Shown here piece by piece: positions 43,726 to 51,564 of a DNA stretch of 54,618 nucleotides; the first letter of the stretch is position 1, and every line of letters starts with the position of its first letter. The notes beneath the pieces were generated by a model. It was given only the letters and a program-made list of their open reading frames with translations. It ran no database searches and had not been told where the DNA came from. The position numbers were made by a program, and so were the translations under genes. Source of the DNA: Azospirillum humicireducens (GTDB lineage: Bacteria > Pseudomonadota > Alphaproteobacteria > Azospirillales > Azospirillaceae); the NCBI RefSeq assembly GCF_001639105.2, contig NZ_CP028907.1:529095-583712 (forward strand), given 5' to 3'.

Positions 43726-45021
43726 ATGGCCCCGGTCATCTCTCCCGTCCAGACATCCACGGCTCTGCCCAAATCGACGACCGTCGTCGTCATCGGGGGA
43801 GGAATCGTCGGGTTGATGACCGCCCTGACCTTGAGCGAGCGCGGCGTTCCGGTGGTGGTGCTGGAAAAGGGGCGGCTGGCGGGAGAGCAGTCGTCCCGAA
43901 ATCTCGGCTGGGTGCGCAAGACCTCCCGCTCCGCCCCCGATCTGCCGCTGGCCCTGGAATCGGACCGGTTGTGGGGGGCGATGAACGCGCGCACCGGCAT
44001 GGATGTCGGATACCGGCAGGCCGGGATCATGTTCCTCGCCAGGACCGAAGCCGAACTCGATGTCCATCGCCGGTGGATGAAGACGGCCGAGGCCCTGGCG
44101 CTGGACACGCGCATCCTCTCGCCGGCGGAGGTCGACCGGCTGGTGCCGGGCGGCACGGGCGGATGGGCCGGGGGCATCCACACCGCGTCGGACGGCCGCG
44201 CCGAACCCACCCTCGCCTCCAGCGCCATCGCCGCCGCGGCGATGGCGAAGGGCGCCGTCATCGTGGAGAACTGCGCCGTCCGCGACCTGTCCCGGTCCGG
44301 CGGCAGGGTGAGCGGCGTCGTCACCGAGAGAGGGGAGATCGCCTGCGAGGAGGTCGTTCTCGCCGGCGGCCTGTGGTCCCGCCGTTTTCTCGGCAATCTG
44401 GGCGTCTTCCTGCCCACCCTTCCGCTGGTCTGCTACGCGATCCGCACCGCGCCGATGGACGGCCCCACCGACATCGCCGTCGGCGCTCCCAACTTCTCCT
44501 TCCGCAAGCGCAAGGACGGCGGCTTCACCATCTGCCAGCGCGGGGCTGTCGGATCGCCGCTGGTCCTCGACCATGCGCTGCTCGGCATGCGTTATCTGCC
44601 GATGTTCCGCGAAGGGCGCAGCCAGCTGCGCATCAGCTTCGGCAAGGAGTTCTTCGAGGATCTCATGCTGGCGCGCCGCTGGCGTCCCTCCGCCGCCACG
44701 CCGTTCGAAAAGGTGCGAACGATGGATCCGCGTGTCGACCACGGCATCAACGCCGAGGCGATGGCGAACATCAGGTCGGCCTGGCCCGTCTTCGCCAAGG
44801 CAAGCATCGAGGAGGTCTGGGGCGGCACGATGGACATCACGCCGGATTCCCTCCCGGTGATCGACAGGGTCGGGACGATCCCCGGCCTGACGCTGGCAAC
44901 CGGCTTCTCCGGCCACGGCTTCGGCACCGCCCCGGCGGCCGGACAGCTCGCCGCCGACCTCGTGACCGGGGGAACACCGATCGTCGATCCGGCTCCCTAC
45001 CGCCTCGACCGCCTGCAGTAA
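43726..45021 (+). CDS. FAD-dependent oxidoreductase of the DAO family (amine oxidase-like)
   Basis: 431 aa. An N-terminal FAD-binding Rossmann motif, TTVVVIGGGIVGLMTALTLS with VVVLEKG, is followed by the DAO-family second block EQSSRNLGWVRKTSR. The C-terminus has the usual TPDSLPVIDRVGTIPGLTLA and GFSGHGFGTAPAAGQLAADL flavin-contact region. No signal peptide, so cytosolic. AAGGA lies 8 bases before the ATG at 43726. With the cyclodeaminase-like and Rid-family genes it forms a three-gene unit that should oxidise an amine or amino acid to an imine; the substrate is not readable from the sequence. A hairpin follows the stop. Confidence 0.88.
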   Translation: MAPVISPVQTSTALPKSTTVVVIGGGIVGLMTALTLSERGVPVVVLEKGRLAGEQSSRNLGWVRKTSRSAPDLPLALESDRLWGAMNARTGMDVGYRQAGIMFLARTEAELDVHRRWMKTAEALALDTRILSPAEVDRLVPGGTGGWAGGIHTASDGRAEPTLASSAIAAAAMAKGAVIVENCAVRDLSRSGGRVSGVVTERGEIACEEVVLAGGLWSRRFLGNLGVFLPTLPLVCYAIRTAPMDGPTDIAVGAPNFSFRKRKDGGFTICQRGAVGSPLVLDHALLGMRYLPMFREGRSQLRISFGKEFFEDLMLARRWRPSAATPFEKVRTMDPRVDHGINAEAMANIRSAWPVFAKASIEEVWGGTMDITPDSLPVIDRVGTIPGLTLATGFSGHGFGTAPAAGQLAADLVTGGTPIVDPAPYRLDRLQ

Positions 45022-45064
45022 TCGAAGCCTTCCCTCACCCGCCGCTTCTTCACCTTTCCATCAC

Positions 45065-45107
45065 GGCCGGACGCGACGGTTTCTCCCTGCCGGGAAACAG
45101 TCCGGCC
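45065..45107 (+). terminator. Nested hairpin after the amine-oxidation genes
   Basis: GGCCGGAC (45065-45072) pairs perfectly with GTCCGGCC (45100-45107), with an inner GTTTC/GAAAC stem, 44 bases after the FAD oxidoreductase stop. Only CTT follows, so the T-tract is weak. Confidence 0.5.
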
Positions 45108-45453
45108 CTTCCGCCCACGGCCGGCTCCTTGAAGACTCGAGTCCGTGTGCCTTGCCGCGCCCCTTCTTCGGAGCGTCCATCGCGGCTGGCGAACCTGACC
45201 TTGCGTATGTGCCTGAAGACAAGGACCGGCGCGCCGATTTTCTTCGGATTCCCCATAACAATCAGCTATACAAACAACAATGATCCGCGGCTCCTCGGAC
45301 GGGTGGAACGGTGCATTTGCCGATCCGGTCGACATGGCCCGGCTTATGCATAAACTTGACCGTCGGCCGATGGCCGTACGGTTACGTCCCGTCGCGAATG
45401 CGAGGCGGGAGCGTTAGCGGTTGCGATCCTCTCGTCCTGAAGGAGGAGCAGTT
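45108..45453. other. Non-coding stretch upstream of the AraC regulator
   Basis: About 345 bases without a gene I can support. Short frames on both strands are Arg-rich shadows. Bases 45248-45290 are AT-rich (CATAACAATCAGCTATACAA) and are the best place for the promoter of the AraC gene at 45454. Confidence 0.4.
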
Positions 45454-45456
45454 TTG
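45440..45456 (+). promoter_or_regulatory. Strong ribosome site deciding a TTG start
   Basis: AAGGAGG (45440-45446) is a perfect Shine-Dalgarno sequence 7 bases before TTG at 45454. No ATG or GTG in the frame has a comparable site, so the AraC gene is taken to start with TTG. Confidence 0.75.
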
Positions 45457-46440
45457 CTGGACATCACGCCAAATCCATCGGCAGCGGGCCTCTCCCATCC
45501 GCGGATCGCGACGGTCAGGACATCGGACATCGACGAATGTGCCGGACAGGCGCGGGGATGGTCGATGAGGTTCGTTCAGCTTTCAAGCGGCCGCTTCGAT
45601 GGCAGGCTGACCGATATCCGGCTCGACCGCATGCAGCTCCTGCGCGATGTGGCCAACGCCTCCCTCGCCAAGCAGGGATCGGCCCCCAGCGGCGCCATGG
45701 TGTTCAACCTGCCGATGGATGCCGACGGCGAGGGGCGTTTCGCCGGACGGGCACTGACCTTCCCCACCTGCATTGTCTCCGGCAGCGAACTGCCGGAACT
45801 GTGTTCCCCCCGCCAGCTCGATCTGGTCTGCATCGCAATCGAGCGCCGATGGCTTCTGGAGATGGCGGAAAACCAGGGCCGGGCGGCCGCCGCCCGCCGC
45901 CTGCGCAAGATTCAGCCGTCCCTGCACGGCGATTCAGCGCGGATGCGGCCGCTGAAGACCGCCGTTTCGGACATTTTCGCCGATCTGCCGATGTTGGCCC
46001 GCGCCCTGGATCAGGCCGCGAGCCGGTTGGCGATGGAGACTGAGATTGCCGACCTGCTGCTGGACATCCTGTCGGAGGACGAGGAACGGCTGTGCATCGA
46101 CACGCCGCAGAAGCGGATCGCCGAAAAGGCCCGCGCCTATGTGATGGACCATGCCGAGTTGCAGCCTTCGGTGGACGACATCTGCCGCCATGTCGGCGTC
46201 AGCCGCCGGAAGCTGCAGAACTGTTTTCACGACACCTTCGGCTTCAGCCCGACCCAGTTCCTGCGGACGATGCGGCTGGACAGGGTCCGCCGGGACCTTC
46301 GGGCCGCCGGGCGTGGCCCGGTTTCCATCGGCGATATCGCCGCGCGCTGGGGGTTCTGGCATTGGAGCCGCTTCGCCAACGAATACCGCGCCCTGTTCGG
46401 GGAGTTGCCGTCGGAAACGCTGCGCCGCCCGCGCGACTGA
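45454..46440 (+). CDS. AraC-family regulator, EutR-like
   Basis: 328 aa from the TTG at 45454. The N-terminal sensor part (about 1-215) has SMRFVQLSSGRFDGRLTDIR, like EutR-type regulators of ethanolamine genes. The C-terminal double helix-turn-helix is clear: VDDICRHVGVSRRKLQNCFH, then FGFSPTQFLRTMRLDRVRRD, then IAARWGFWHWSRFANEYRAL and FGELPSETLRR. It lies downstream of the amine-oxidation genes on the same strand but beyond a hairpin and a 430-bp gap, so it is probably transcribed separately and regulates them. Its effector is probably the amine substrate. A 12-bp hairpin spans its stop codon. Confidence 0.9.
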   Translation: MLDITPNPSAAGLSHPRIATVRTSDIDECAGQARGWSMRFVQLSSGRFDGRLTDIRLDRMQLLRDVANASLAKQGSAPSGAMVFNLPMDADGEGRFAGRALTFPTCIVSGSELPELCSPRQLDLVCIAIERRWLLEMAENQGRAAAARRLRKIQPSLHGDSARMRPLKTAVSDIFADLPMLARALDQAASRLAMETEIADLLLDILSEDEERLCIDTPQKRIAEKARAYVMDHAELQPSVDDICRHVGVSRRKLQNCFHDTFGFSPTQFLRTMRLDRVRRDLRAAGRGPVSIGDIAARWGFWHWSRFANEYRALFGELPSETLRRPRD

Positions 46441-46453
46441 ACGCGCGGGCGGC
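46424..46453. terminator. Bidirectional terminator with the AraC stop codon in its loop
   Basis: A perfect 12-bp stem, GCCGCCCGCGCG / CGCGCGGGCGGC, with the 6-nt loop ACTGAA. The loop contains the TGA stop of the AraC gene (46438-46440), so the 5' arm is coding. It sits between two convergent genes and could end both messages. Confidence 0.7.
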
Positions 46454-46470
46454 AACCGCACCGAAACGGG

Positions 46471-47913
46471 TCAGAGCGCGTTGATGCGCGGCACCCGGCC
46501 GTTCCAGGGCTGGGCGGCTTCCAACTGGCCGGCCAGCGAGAACAGCAGGCTTTCCCCGCCGAAGGGCGCCACGAAATGCGAGCCGACCGGCAGGCCGTCC
46601 CCCGACCAGAAGAGGGGCACCGACATTGCCGGCTGGCCCGTCGCGTTGAACAGCGCCGTGAAGGGCGAGTAGCTGTGGAACAGGTCGATCAACTCGTCGA
46701 GCGTCTGGGAATCCTCCATGTCCAAGGCGCCGATAACGACCGGCGGCTTGGCCAGCGTCGGCGTCAGCAGCAGGTCGAAACCGGTGAACAGCGCGGCCAT
46801 GCGCCGCCCCAACATGTGGATCGAGTCAACCGCGGCGGCATAGGCGGCGCCGCTGACCTCACCCTTGGCACGCAGCAGGATGCGGGTGCGCGGCTCCAGC
46901 ACCGATTCATCGGCCGGACGCCCCGACATGGCGCCGACCATGTTGAGCAGGTTGCGGGTCTGGGCACCGATGATGGTGAAGACGCTGTCGTAGAACTCCG
47001 GGGCGCTGACCGGCAGTTCGATCTCCTCCACCCGATGGCCGAGGCTTTCGCACAGGCGGACGGAATGGTCGACCGCGGCGAGGCAGTCGGGATGGGTCGG
47101 CCACGGCGCCAGAGACCGCACCAGCCCGATGCGCAGCGAACCCGGCGGCCGTGCCACGGCATCCAGGAACCGGCCCTCCTGCGCCGGAGCCGCATAGGGA
47201 TCGCCCGGAGCGGCGCCGGCGGTGGCGTCGAGCAGGGCGGCGCTGTCGCGCACCGACAGGGTGATGGCGTGCCCGATGCCCATGCCGGCCCAGCCTTCGC
47301 CGATCAGAGGGCCGTTCGGAACGCGGCCGCGCGTCGGCTTCAGGCCGAACACACCGCAGCAGGAGGCCGGAACCCGCAGCGAGCCGCCGCCGTCGTTGCC
47401 CTGGGCGAAGGGGACCACCCGCGCCGCGACCAGCGCTGCCGCACCGCCGCTCGACCCGCCGGGGGAATGGGCGGGCGACCAGGGATTGCGGGTGGCGCCA
47501 AACAGCTGGGATTCGGTGCTGTAGGAGGTGCCGAACTCCGGCGAGGTGGTGGTCCCGGCGATGATCGCCCCTGCCTTGCGCAGTCTGCGGACGAGATCGG
47601 AATCGAGCGGGCCGGTCGCCTTCTCGAACAGGCGCGAGCCGTTGGTCATGCGGGCGCCCGCAACGGGCAGGAACAGATCCTTGACGAAGGTCGGCACCCC
47701 GGCAAAGGGGCCGGCGCCGCGTTCCTGGTTGCGGGCGGCGTCGCGCGCCGTCTCGAACAGCGGCTCTACGAGGGCGTTCAGCGTCGGGTTGACCCGATCC
47801 AGCCGCGACAGGGCGTCATCCAGCGCCTCAAGCGGCGTGAGGTCACCCCGGCGGATCCTCTCCGCCAGATCGAGCCCGTCCCGCCACTGAACGGTCGATG
47901 TCGGGTGTTGCAT
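46471..47913 (-). CDS. Amidase-signature family amidase
   Basis: 480 aa. Amidase-signature enzymes hydrolyse amides with a Ser-cisSer-Lys triad. All are present: Lys78 in PTFVKDLFLP, Ser154/155 in SPGGSSGGAAA and the nucleophile Ser178 in GNDGGGSLRVPAS. The family tail block GVFGLKPTRGRVPNGP also matches. No signal peptide, so cytosolic. GGAG lies about 9 bases before the ATG at 47913; the reading frame runs open far upstream but overlaps the MFS gene and has no such site. It is third in a minus-strand unit after an outer-membrane channel and an MFS transporter, suggesting uptake then hydrolysis of an amide. GatA is unlikely, as no gatC/gatB neighbours are present. Confidence 0.92.
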   Translation of the reverse strand: MQHPTSTVQWRDGLDLAERIRRGDLTPLEALDDALSRLDRVNPTLNALVEPLFETARDAARNQERGAGPFAGVPTFVKDLFLPVAGARMTNGSRLFEKATGPLDSDLVRRLRKAGAIIAGTTTSPEFGTSYSTESQLFGATRNPWSPAHSPGGSSGGAAALVAARVVPFAQGNDGGGSLRVPASCCGVFGLKPTRGRVPNGPLIGEGWAGMGIGHAITLSVRDSAALLDATAGAAPGDPYAAPAQEGRFLDAVARPPGSLRIGLVRSLAPWPTHPDCLAAVDHSVRLCESLGHRVEEIELPVSAPEFYDSVFTIIGAQTRNLLNMVGAMSGRPADESVLEPRTRILLRAKGEVSGAAYAAAVDSIHMLGRRMAALFTGFDLLLTPTLAKPPVVIGALDMEDSQTLDELIDLFHSYSPFTALFNATGQPAMSVPLFWSGDGLPVGSHFVAPFGGESLLFSLAGQLEAAQPWNGRVPRINAL

Positions 47914-47987
47914 GATGCGATCTCCAAGGAACAAAGCTGGGGAGGACACCGCGGGAGCGAACTCCCGCGGTAATGGTGGCGCGGGAC

Positions 47988-49223
47988 TCAGGCCGATCCG
48001 GCCTCGCTGGCAGGGACTTGGCGGCGAAGCCCGATGACCAGCCAGACGCCGGCCAGCGCCAGGAGGGCTAGGCTGAACACGCCGATCGCAGCCGGAACCC
48101 CCTGGGCATCGCCCTGCACAAGGGTGGCGATGGCCACAATCACGATCGGGCTGCCGAACTGGCCCAGATAGAGGCAGGAGGTGAAACCGCCGACGCCGCG
48201 GGCGCGGGCAGCCTCCGGCAGATGCTCCAGCAGCGGGGCCAGCGCATTGGGCACCAGCAGGCCGACGCCGGTCCCGCCGATGGCGACCGCCACCAGAGCC
48301 ATCTCGTAAGTGCCGGCATGGACAAGCAGCCACAGCCCCACCGCCATCAGCGCCAGCAATAGCGCATTGACCATCCGGGTGCCGAGCAGACGGCGCAGGC
48401 CAGGCCAGATGACGGAACCGAACAGCGATGACAGCAGCCCCAGCCCGGCCGCCAGGCCGATCAGGGTGGAGGAGGTGACGCCCAGGGCGGCGATGATGCC
48501 GGGTGCCTGCACCGGCACGATGTTGGCGCCGAGCATGCCGGCGAACACCAGCAGGCAGGCCACGGCCATCCGGCGCCGGTTGTCCCGGTCGAAGGCCGCC
48601 CTGGGCCGTTCGGACCGCGGGGTGCGGACCGGTTCCCACAGCACCATGGCCATGGCCGGCAGCAGCAGCAGCGGCAGCAGATAGAGCAGGAAGGGCGTGC
48701 GCCACGAGCTCTCGCCGGCGGCCCCGCCGATCACGAAGAACAGCGACCCGACCACGCCGATCGTCACCACCTGCCGGCCGATGTAGCGCGAGCGTTCGGC
48801 GCCGCTCCAGTAATCGCCGACCAGGATGGTGCAGCAGGTCATCACCATCGCTTCGGCACAGCCGAACAACAGGCGGGAAAGCAGGATGAGCGAAAGGTCG
48901 TTCAACTGGCTGGGGGCGGCACCCAGCAGGGCGTAGAGCAGCGTCCCCAGGATCAGCATCGGCTTTCGCCCGAAGCGGTCGGCCAACCAGCCGGCGACCG
49001 GTGCGAACAGCGCGATGGCGAGCGCCGGCCCGGCGACCACCAGCGGGATCAGGGCATCGGCATGCGGGGCGCTCGGGCCGAATTCGGCGGCGAGCTTGGG
49101 CAGCACCGGCGCCACCATCACCGCGCCGACGATGGTCAGGCTGCTGCCCAGCAGAATCACCGCGCCCTGGCGCGCCGTGGCAAGGCGTGGCGGTGCCGAT
49201 GGAAGGAATGAGGGTTCGGTCAT
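47988..49223 (-). CDS. MFS transporter
   Basis: 411 aa with about 12 hydrophobic spans. The family signature between TM2 and TM3 is clear: GWLADRFGRKPMLILG. Spans such as GAVILLGSSLTIVGAVMVAP and ALIPLVVAGPALAIALFAPV follow the usual two six-helix halves, split by a charged loop (EPVRTPRSERPRAAFDRDNR). It could export drugs or import the amidase substrate; position in the unit favours import of an amide or aromatic compound. It starts 12 bp after the outer-membrane channel gene, with GGGGGCGG before the ATG at 49223, and the amidase follows 74 bp later. Confidence 0.9.
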   Translation of the reverse strand: MTEPSFLPSAPPRLATARQGAVILLGSSLTIVGAVMVAPVLPKLAAEFGPSAPHADALIPLVVAGPALAIALFAPVAGWLADRFGRKPMLILGTLLYALLGAAPSQLNDLSLILLSRLLFGCAEAMVMTCCTILVGDYWSGAERSRYIGRQVVTIGVVGSLFFVIGGAAGESSWRTPFLLYLLPLLLLPAMAMVLWEPVRTPRSERPRAAFDRDNRRRMAVACLLVFAGMLGANIVPVQAPGIIAALGVTSSTLIGLAAGLGLLSSLFGSVIWPGLRRLLGTRMVNALLLALMAVGLWLLVHAGTYEMALVAVAIGGTGVGLLVPNALAPLLEHLPEAARARGVGGFTSCLYLGQFGSPIVIVAIATLVQGDAQGVPAAIGVFSLALLALAGVWLVIGLRRQVPASEAGSA

Positions 49224-49235
49224 CGTTCCGCCCCC

Positions 49236-50186
49236 TCAGAAGGAATAGGCGACGCGCAGCGCCGTCGCATAGCCCTGGGCCCGATTCCGCGCCCCGAACT
49301 CCTTGTAGGCATGGAAGGCGACGAGCGGCATGCCGGGTTCGAAGTAACTGACCGCCGGACCCAGCGCGAACACGCGCGCCCGGTTGCCGTCGCCCGATCC
49401 CGGTCCGCTATCGTCGGTGATCTGCTGATACCAATAGCCGCCGAGACCGGCCACGACCGGCCCGAAATGCTGGCCGACGGCGAACTCGTGCTTGAATTCC
49501 ATGCCGCTGCGGTAGTCGGTCTTATGGTTTACCGTGTTGATGTCGAGTTCGAAATTCGACGACAGCTCGAATCCGCCTTCGGTGATGTAGGTCACGCCGA
49601 CCACCGGGGCGAAGGACCAATGGTTGGATCCCGGATTGAACAGGCGGTTCGCGTCATAGGATCCGGTCGGCGCCTGGATTTGGGCGACCGCATTGACGAA
49701 CAGCGACTTCGACCTCCATTGCAGCATGAGCGGATACAGCTGGATGTCGCCCAGCTTGAAGGTCTGGCTTTCGAGGGTCAGCGGCCCGCCCGGCGTCGGC
49801 ACCGTCAGATGCCCGCCCATATCGAGAAAGGGGACGACGCCGCCGAAGCCGACATTGGCGCCGAGGAACTGCGTCTCGGTCATCTTGATATAGGCGGCGG
49901 CAAGCGACAGCACATGCATGTTGAAATCCGACAGCCGCGTGTTGCCGGCACCGTCCTTGACCGAACTGGCCGAATAGTAATTGGTGCGCAGGCCGAGTGT
50001 GCCGTAGGGCGTCGGCGGCGGCAGGATGCCGGCGCCGAATTCGAACACACCGAAAGGCGTGGTCGGGGCTCCATTTTCGGTTGCAAGCGCGGGCGATGCG
50101 GTCAGGCCCGCCCAGACGGCGATGGAGACGGCGATGGCAAGCGCGACCGGACTCCAGAAGCGGCGCATCGATTTTAGATTGCTCAT
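49236..50186 (-). CDS. MetA/SphA-type outer-membrane channel (phenol MetA degradation family)
   Basis: 316 aa. A signal peptide (RFWSPVALAIAVSIAVWAGL then ASPALA) precedes a beta-barrel with alternating hydrophobic strands and a C-terminal aromatic, ending ALRVAYSF. The block GAGILPPPTPYGTLGLRTNY and repeated strands (WSFAPVVGVTYITEGGFELS) fit the family linked to uptake of aromatic and hydrophobic compounds. AGGGAG lies before the ATG at 50186. It is the first gene of the unit with the MFS transporter and amidase and is divergent from an AraC regulator at 50440. The 253-bp shared region should hold both promoters; 50396-50420 is AT-rich with CATAAT as a possible -10 for the regulator. Confidence 0.85.
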   Translation of the reverse strand: MSNLKSMRRFWSPVALAIAVSIAVWAGLTASPALATENGAPTTPFGVFEFGAGILPPPTPYGTLGLRTNYYSASSVKDGAGNTRLSDFNMHVLSLAAAYIKMTETQFLGANVGFGGVVPFLDMGGHLTVPTPGGPLTLESQTFKLGDIQLYPLMLQWRSKSLFVNAVAQIQAPTGSYDANRLFNPGSNHWSFAPVVGVTYITEGGFELSSNFELDINTVNHKTDYRSGMEFKHEFAVGQHFGPVVAGLGGYWYQQITDDSGPGSGDGNRARVFALGPAVSYFEPGMPLVAFHAYKEFGARNRAQGYATALRVAYSF

Positions 50187-50439
50187 GTTGCTCCCTGCTC
50201 TTTTTAAAAATTGCTTTGCGCAGAAAGCTTAGGCAGCCAACATTTGCCCCGGTTATCCGGATTCGGCACAAATTCGGCAGGCCCGGACGGATGACCGGAA
50301 TCAGGTCCCCGCTCCGGCGCCGCATCCAGCCTCCTACCCCTTTCTGTCCTTCGACAGGGAGCCGGCACCCGATTCCGCTTGCCAACGGCGGGTAGGAATT
50401 TGATATTTGAGGTCATAATCCCGCAGCTGGATCCGAATC

Positions 50440-51510
50440 ATGCCGAAGAAGACGTCTTCCGGCGATGAGCCCAAAATTTGGGCGATGGTCACGCAGAGCC
50501 TGATCGACGCGCTGAAAGGCCGGGGCTACGCGCCCGACACCTTGCTCGGCCGCTTCGGATTGTCGGAAGCGACACCGCGCGACCCTTACCGCGACATTCC
50601 CCTGCGCAACTATGTGGCCGCGTTCGAAGCGGCGGCCGCCTATGTCCAGGACGGCAATTTCGGGTTGTCCGTCGCCCGCAACCTCTCACCCCTCACCCTC
50701 GGGCCGGTCGGGCTGCTGTTCACCACCGCCCCCACCCTTGGGTCGGCGCTCAACGGCTTCATCGAATACAACTGGCTGGTCCAGCAGGGCACGACCTGCA
50801 GCATGACGCGGGACGGGGACAGCTGCATTTTCCGCTATCGCATCGAGGACAAGCGGATTTTTCCCCGCCGGCATGACGCGGAGTTTTCGCTGGCCATCGT
50901 GGTCGAGATGATGCGGTCGCTGGCCGGCCCGGCCTGGCGTCCGCTGGAGGTGCATTTCGAGCATGCGGCTCCGGCCAGCCTCAGAACCCACGATGCGGTT
51001 TTCAAAGCGCCGCTCTATTTCAACCAGCCCGCCAACGAGCTGATCTTCCCCGCCCGCGATCTCGCGATTTCCCGCAGCGGCGTCGACCAGCGGGTCAGCG
51101 GTTTCGTCGAGCATTATCTGGGCATGCTGCGCGAGCGCGCGGCGCCCACCCAGTCGCTGGAGGACAAAGTCCGCCGCATGGCCTCCGATCATTTCCCCGG
51201 CGACGGCTGCTTCGGCATGGAATCGACGGCCCATGCCCTCGGCCTGTCGCCCAGCACCTTGCAGCGGTCGCTGCGCCGGGCTGGGGAGAGCTTCTCGTCC
51301 ATCAAGCAGGACAAGCGGCGGGCGCTGACGGCGAATTACCTGACCGGATCGGACCTGTCGATCACGGAAATCGCCCATGTCCTGGGCTATGCCGACGGTG
51401 CCTGCTTCACCCGCGCCTGCCGCCGCTGGTTCGGCATGACTCCCTCGATGTACCGGAAGCGGCACGGAACACGGGAGCCGGTCGCCGATACAGCCGTGAA
51501 TACGGAATGA
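50440..51510 (+). CDS. AraC-family regulator with arabinose-binding-type N-terminal domain
   Basis: 356 aa. The N-terminal 200 residues match the Arabinose_bd-type sensor domain of OruR/ArgR-like AraC proteins: LGRFGLSEATPRDPYRDIPL, PLTLGPVGLLFTTAPTL, FPRRHDAEFSLAIVVEMMRS and WRPLEVHFEHA. The C-terminal HTH pair follows: STAHALGLSPSTLQRSLRRA, then EIAHVLGYADGACFTRACRR and WFGMTPSMYRKRHG. It is divergent from the outer-membrane channel/MFS/amidase unit, so the likely role is activating that unit on substrate. It resembles the AraC gene at 53140 in every segment. A strong hairpin follows. Confidence 0.92.
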   Translation: MPKKTSSGDEPKIWAMVTQSLIDALKGRGYAPDTLLGRFGLSEATPRDPYRDIPLRNYVAAFEAAAAYVQDGNFGLSVARNLSPLTLGPVGLLFTTAPTLGSALNGFIEYNWLVQQGTTCSMTRDGDSCIFRYRIEDKRIFPRRHDAEFSLAIVVEMMRSLAGPAWRPLEVHFEHAAPASLRTHDAVFKAPLYFNQPANELIFPARDLAISRSGVDQRVSGFVEHYLGMLRERAAPTQSLEDKVRRMASDHFPGDGCFGMESTAHALGLSPSTLQRSLRRAGESFSSIKQDKRRALTANYLTGSDLSITEIAHVLGYADGACFTRACRRWFGMTPSMYRKRHGTREPVADTAVNTE

Positions 51511-51514
51511 CGGC

Positions 51515-51544
51515 GGGCCGGACGTCTCTCCCGACGTCCGGCCC
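51515..51544. terminator. Bidirectional terminator between AraC and APC permease genes
   Basis: A perfect 12-bp stem, GGGCCGGACGTC / GACGTCCGGCCC, with the loop TCTCCC, lies 4 bases after the AraC stop and 20 bases from the end of the convergent permease gene. It lacks a long T-run, as is common in high-GC genomes. Confidence 0.7.
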
Positions 51545-51564
51545 GGCACCGCCATTGCCCAGCT

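Noticed and set aside
45065..45250. A possible tRNA, suggested by short paired segments and a TCGAGTC-like loop.
   Set aside because: No cloverleaf with proper acceptor, D and T arms could be drawn on either strand.
45050..45256. A 68-codon Arg/Lys-rich minus-strand frame between the amine cluster and its regulator.
   Set aside because: Overlaps the hairpin after the FAD gene and has no ribosome site or family match.
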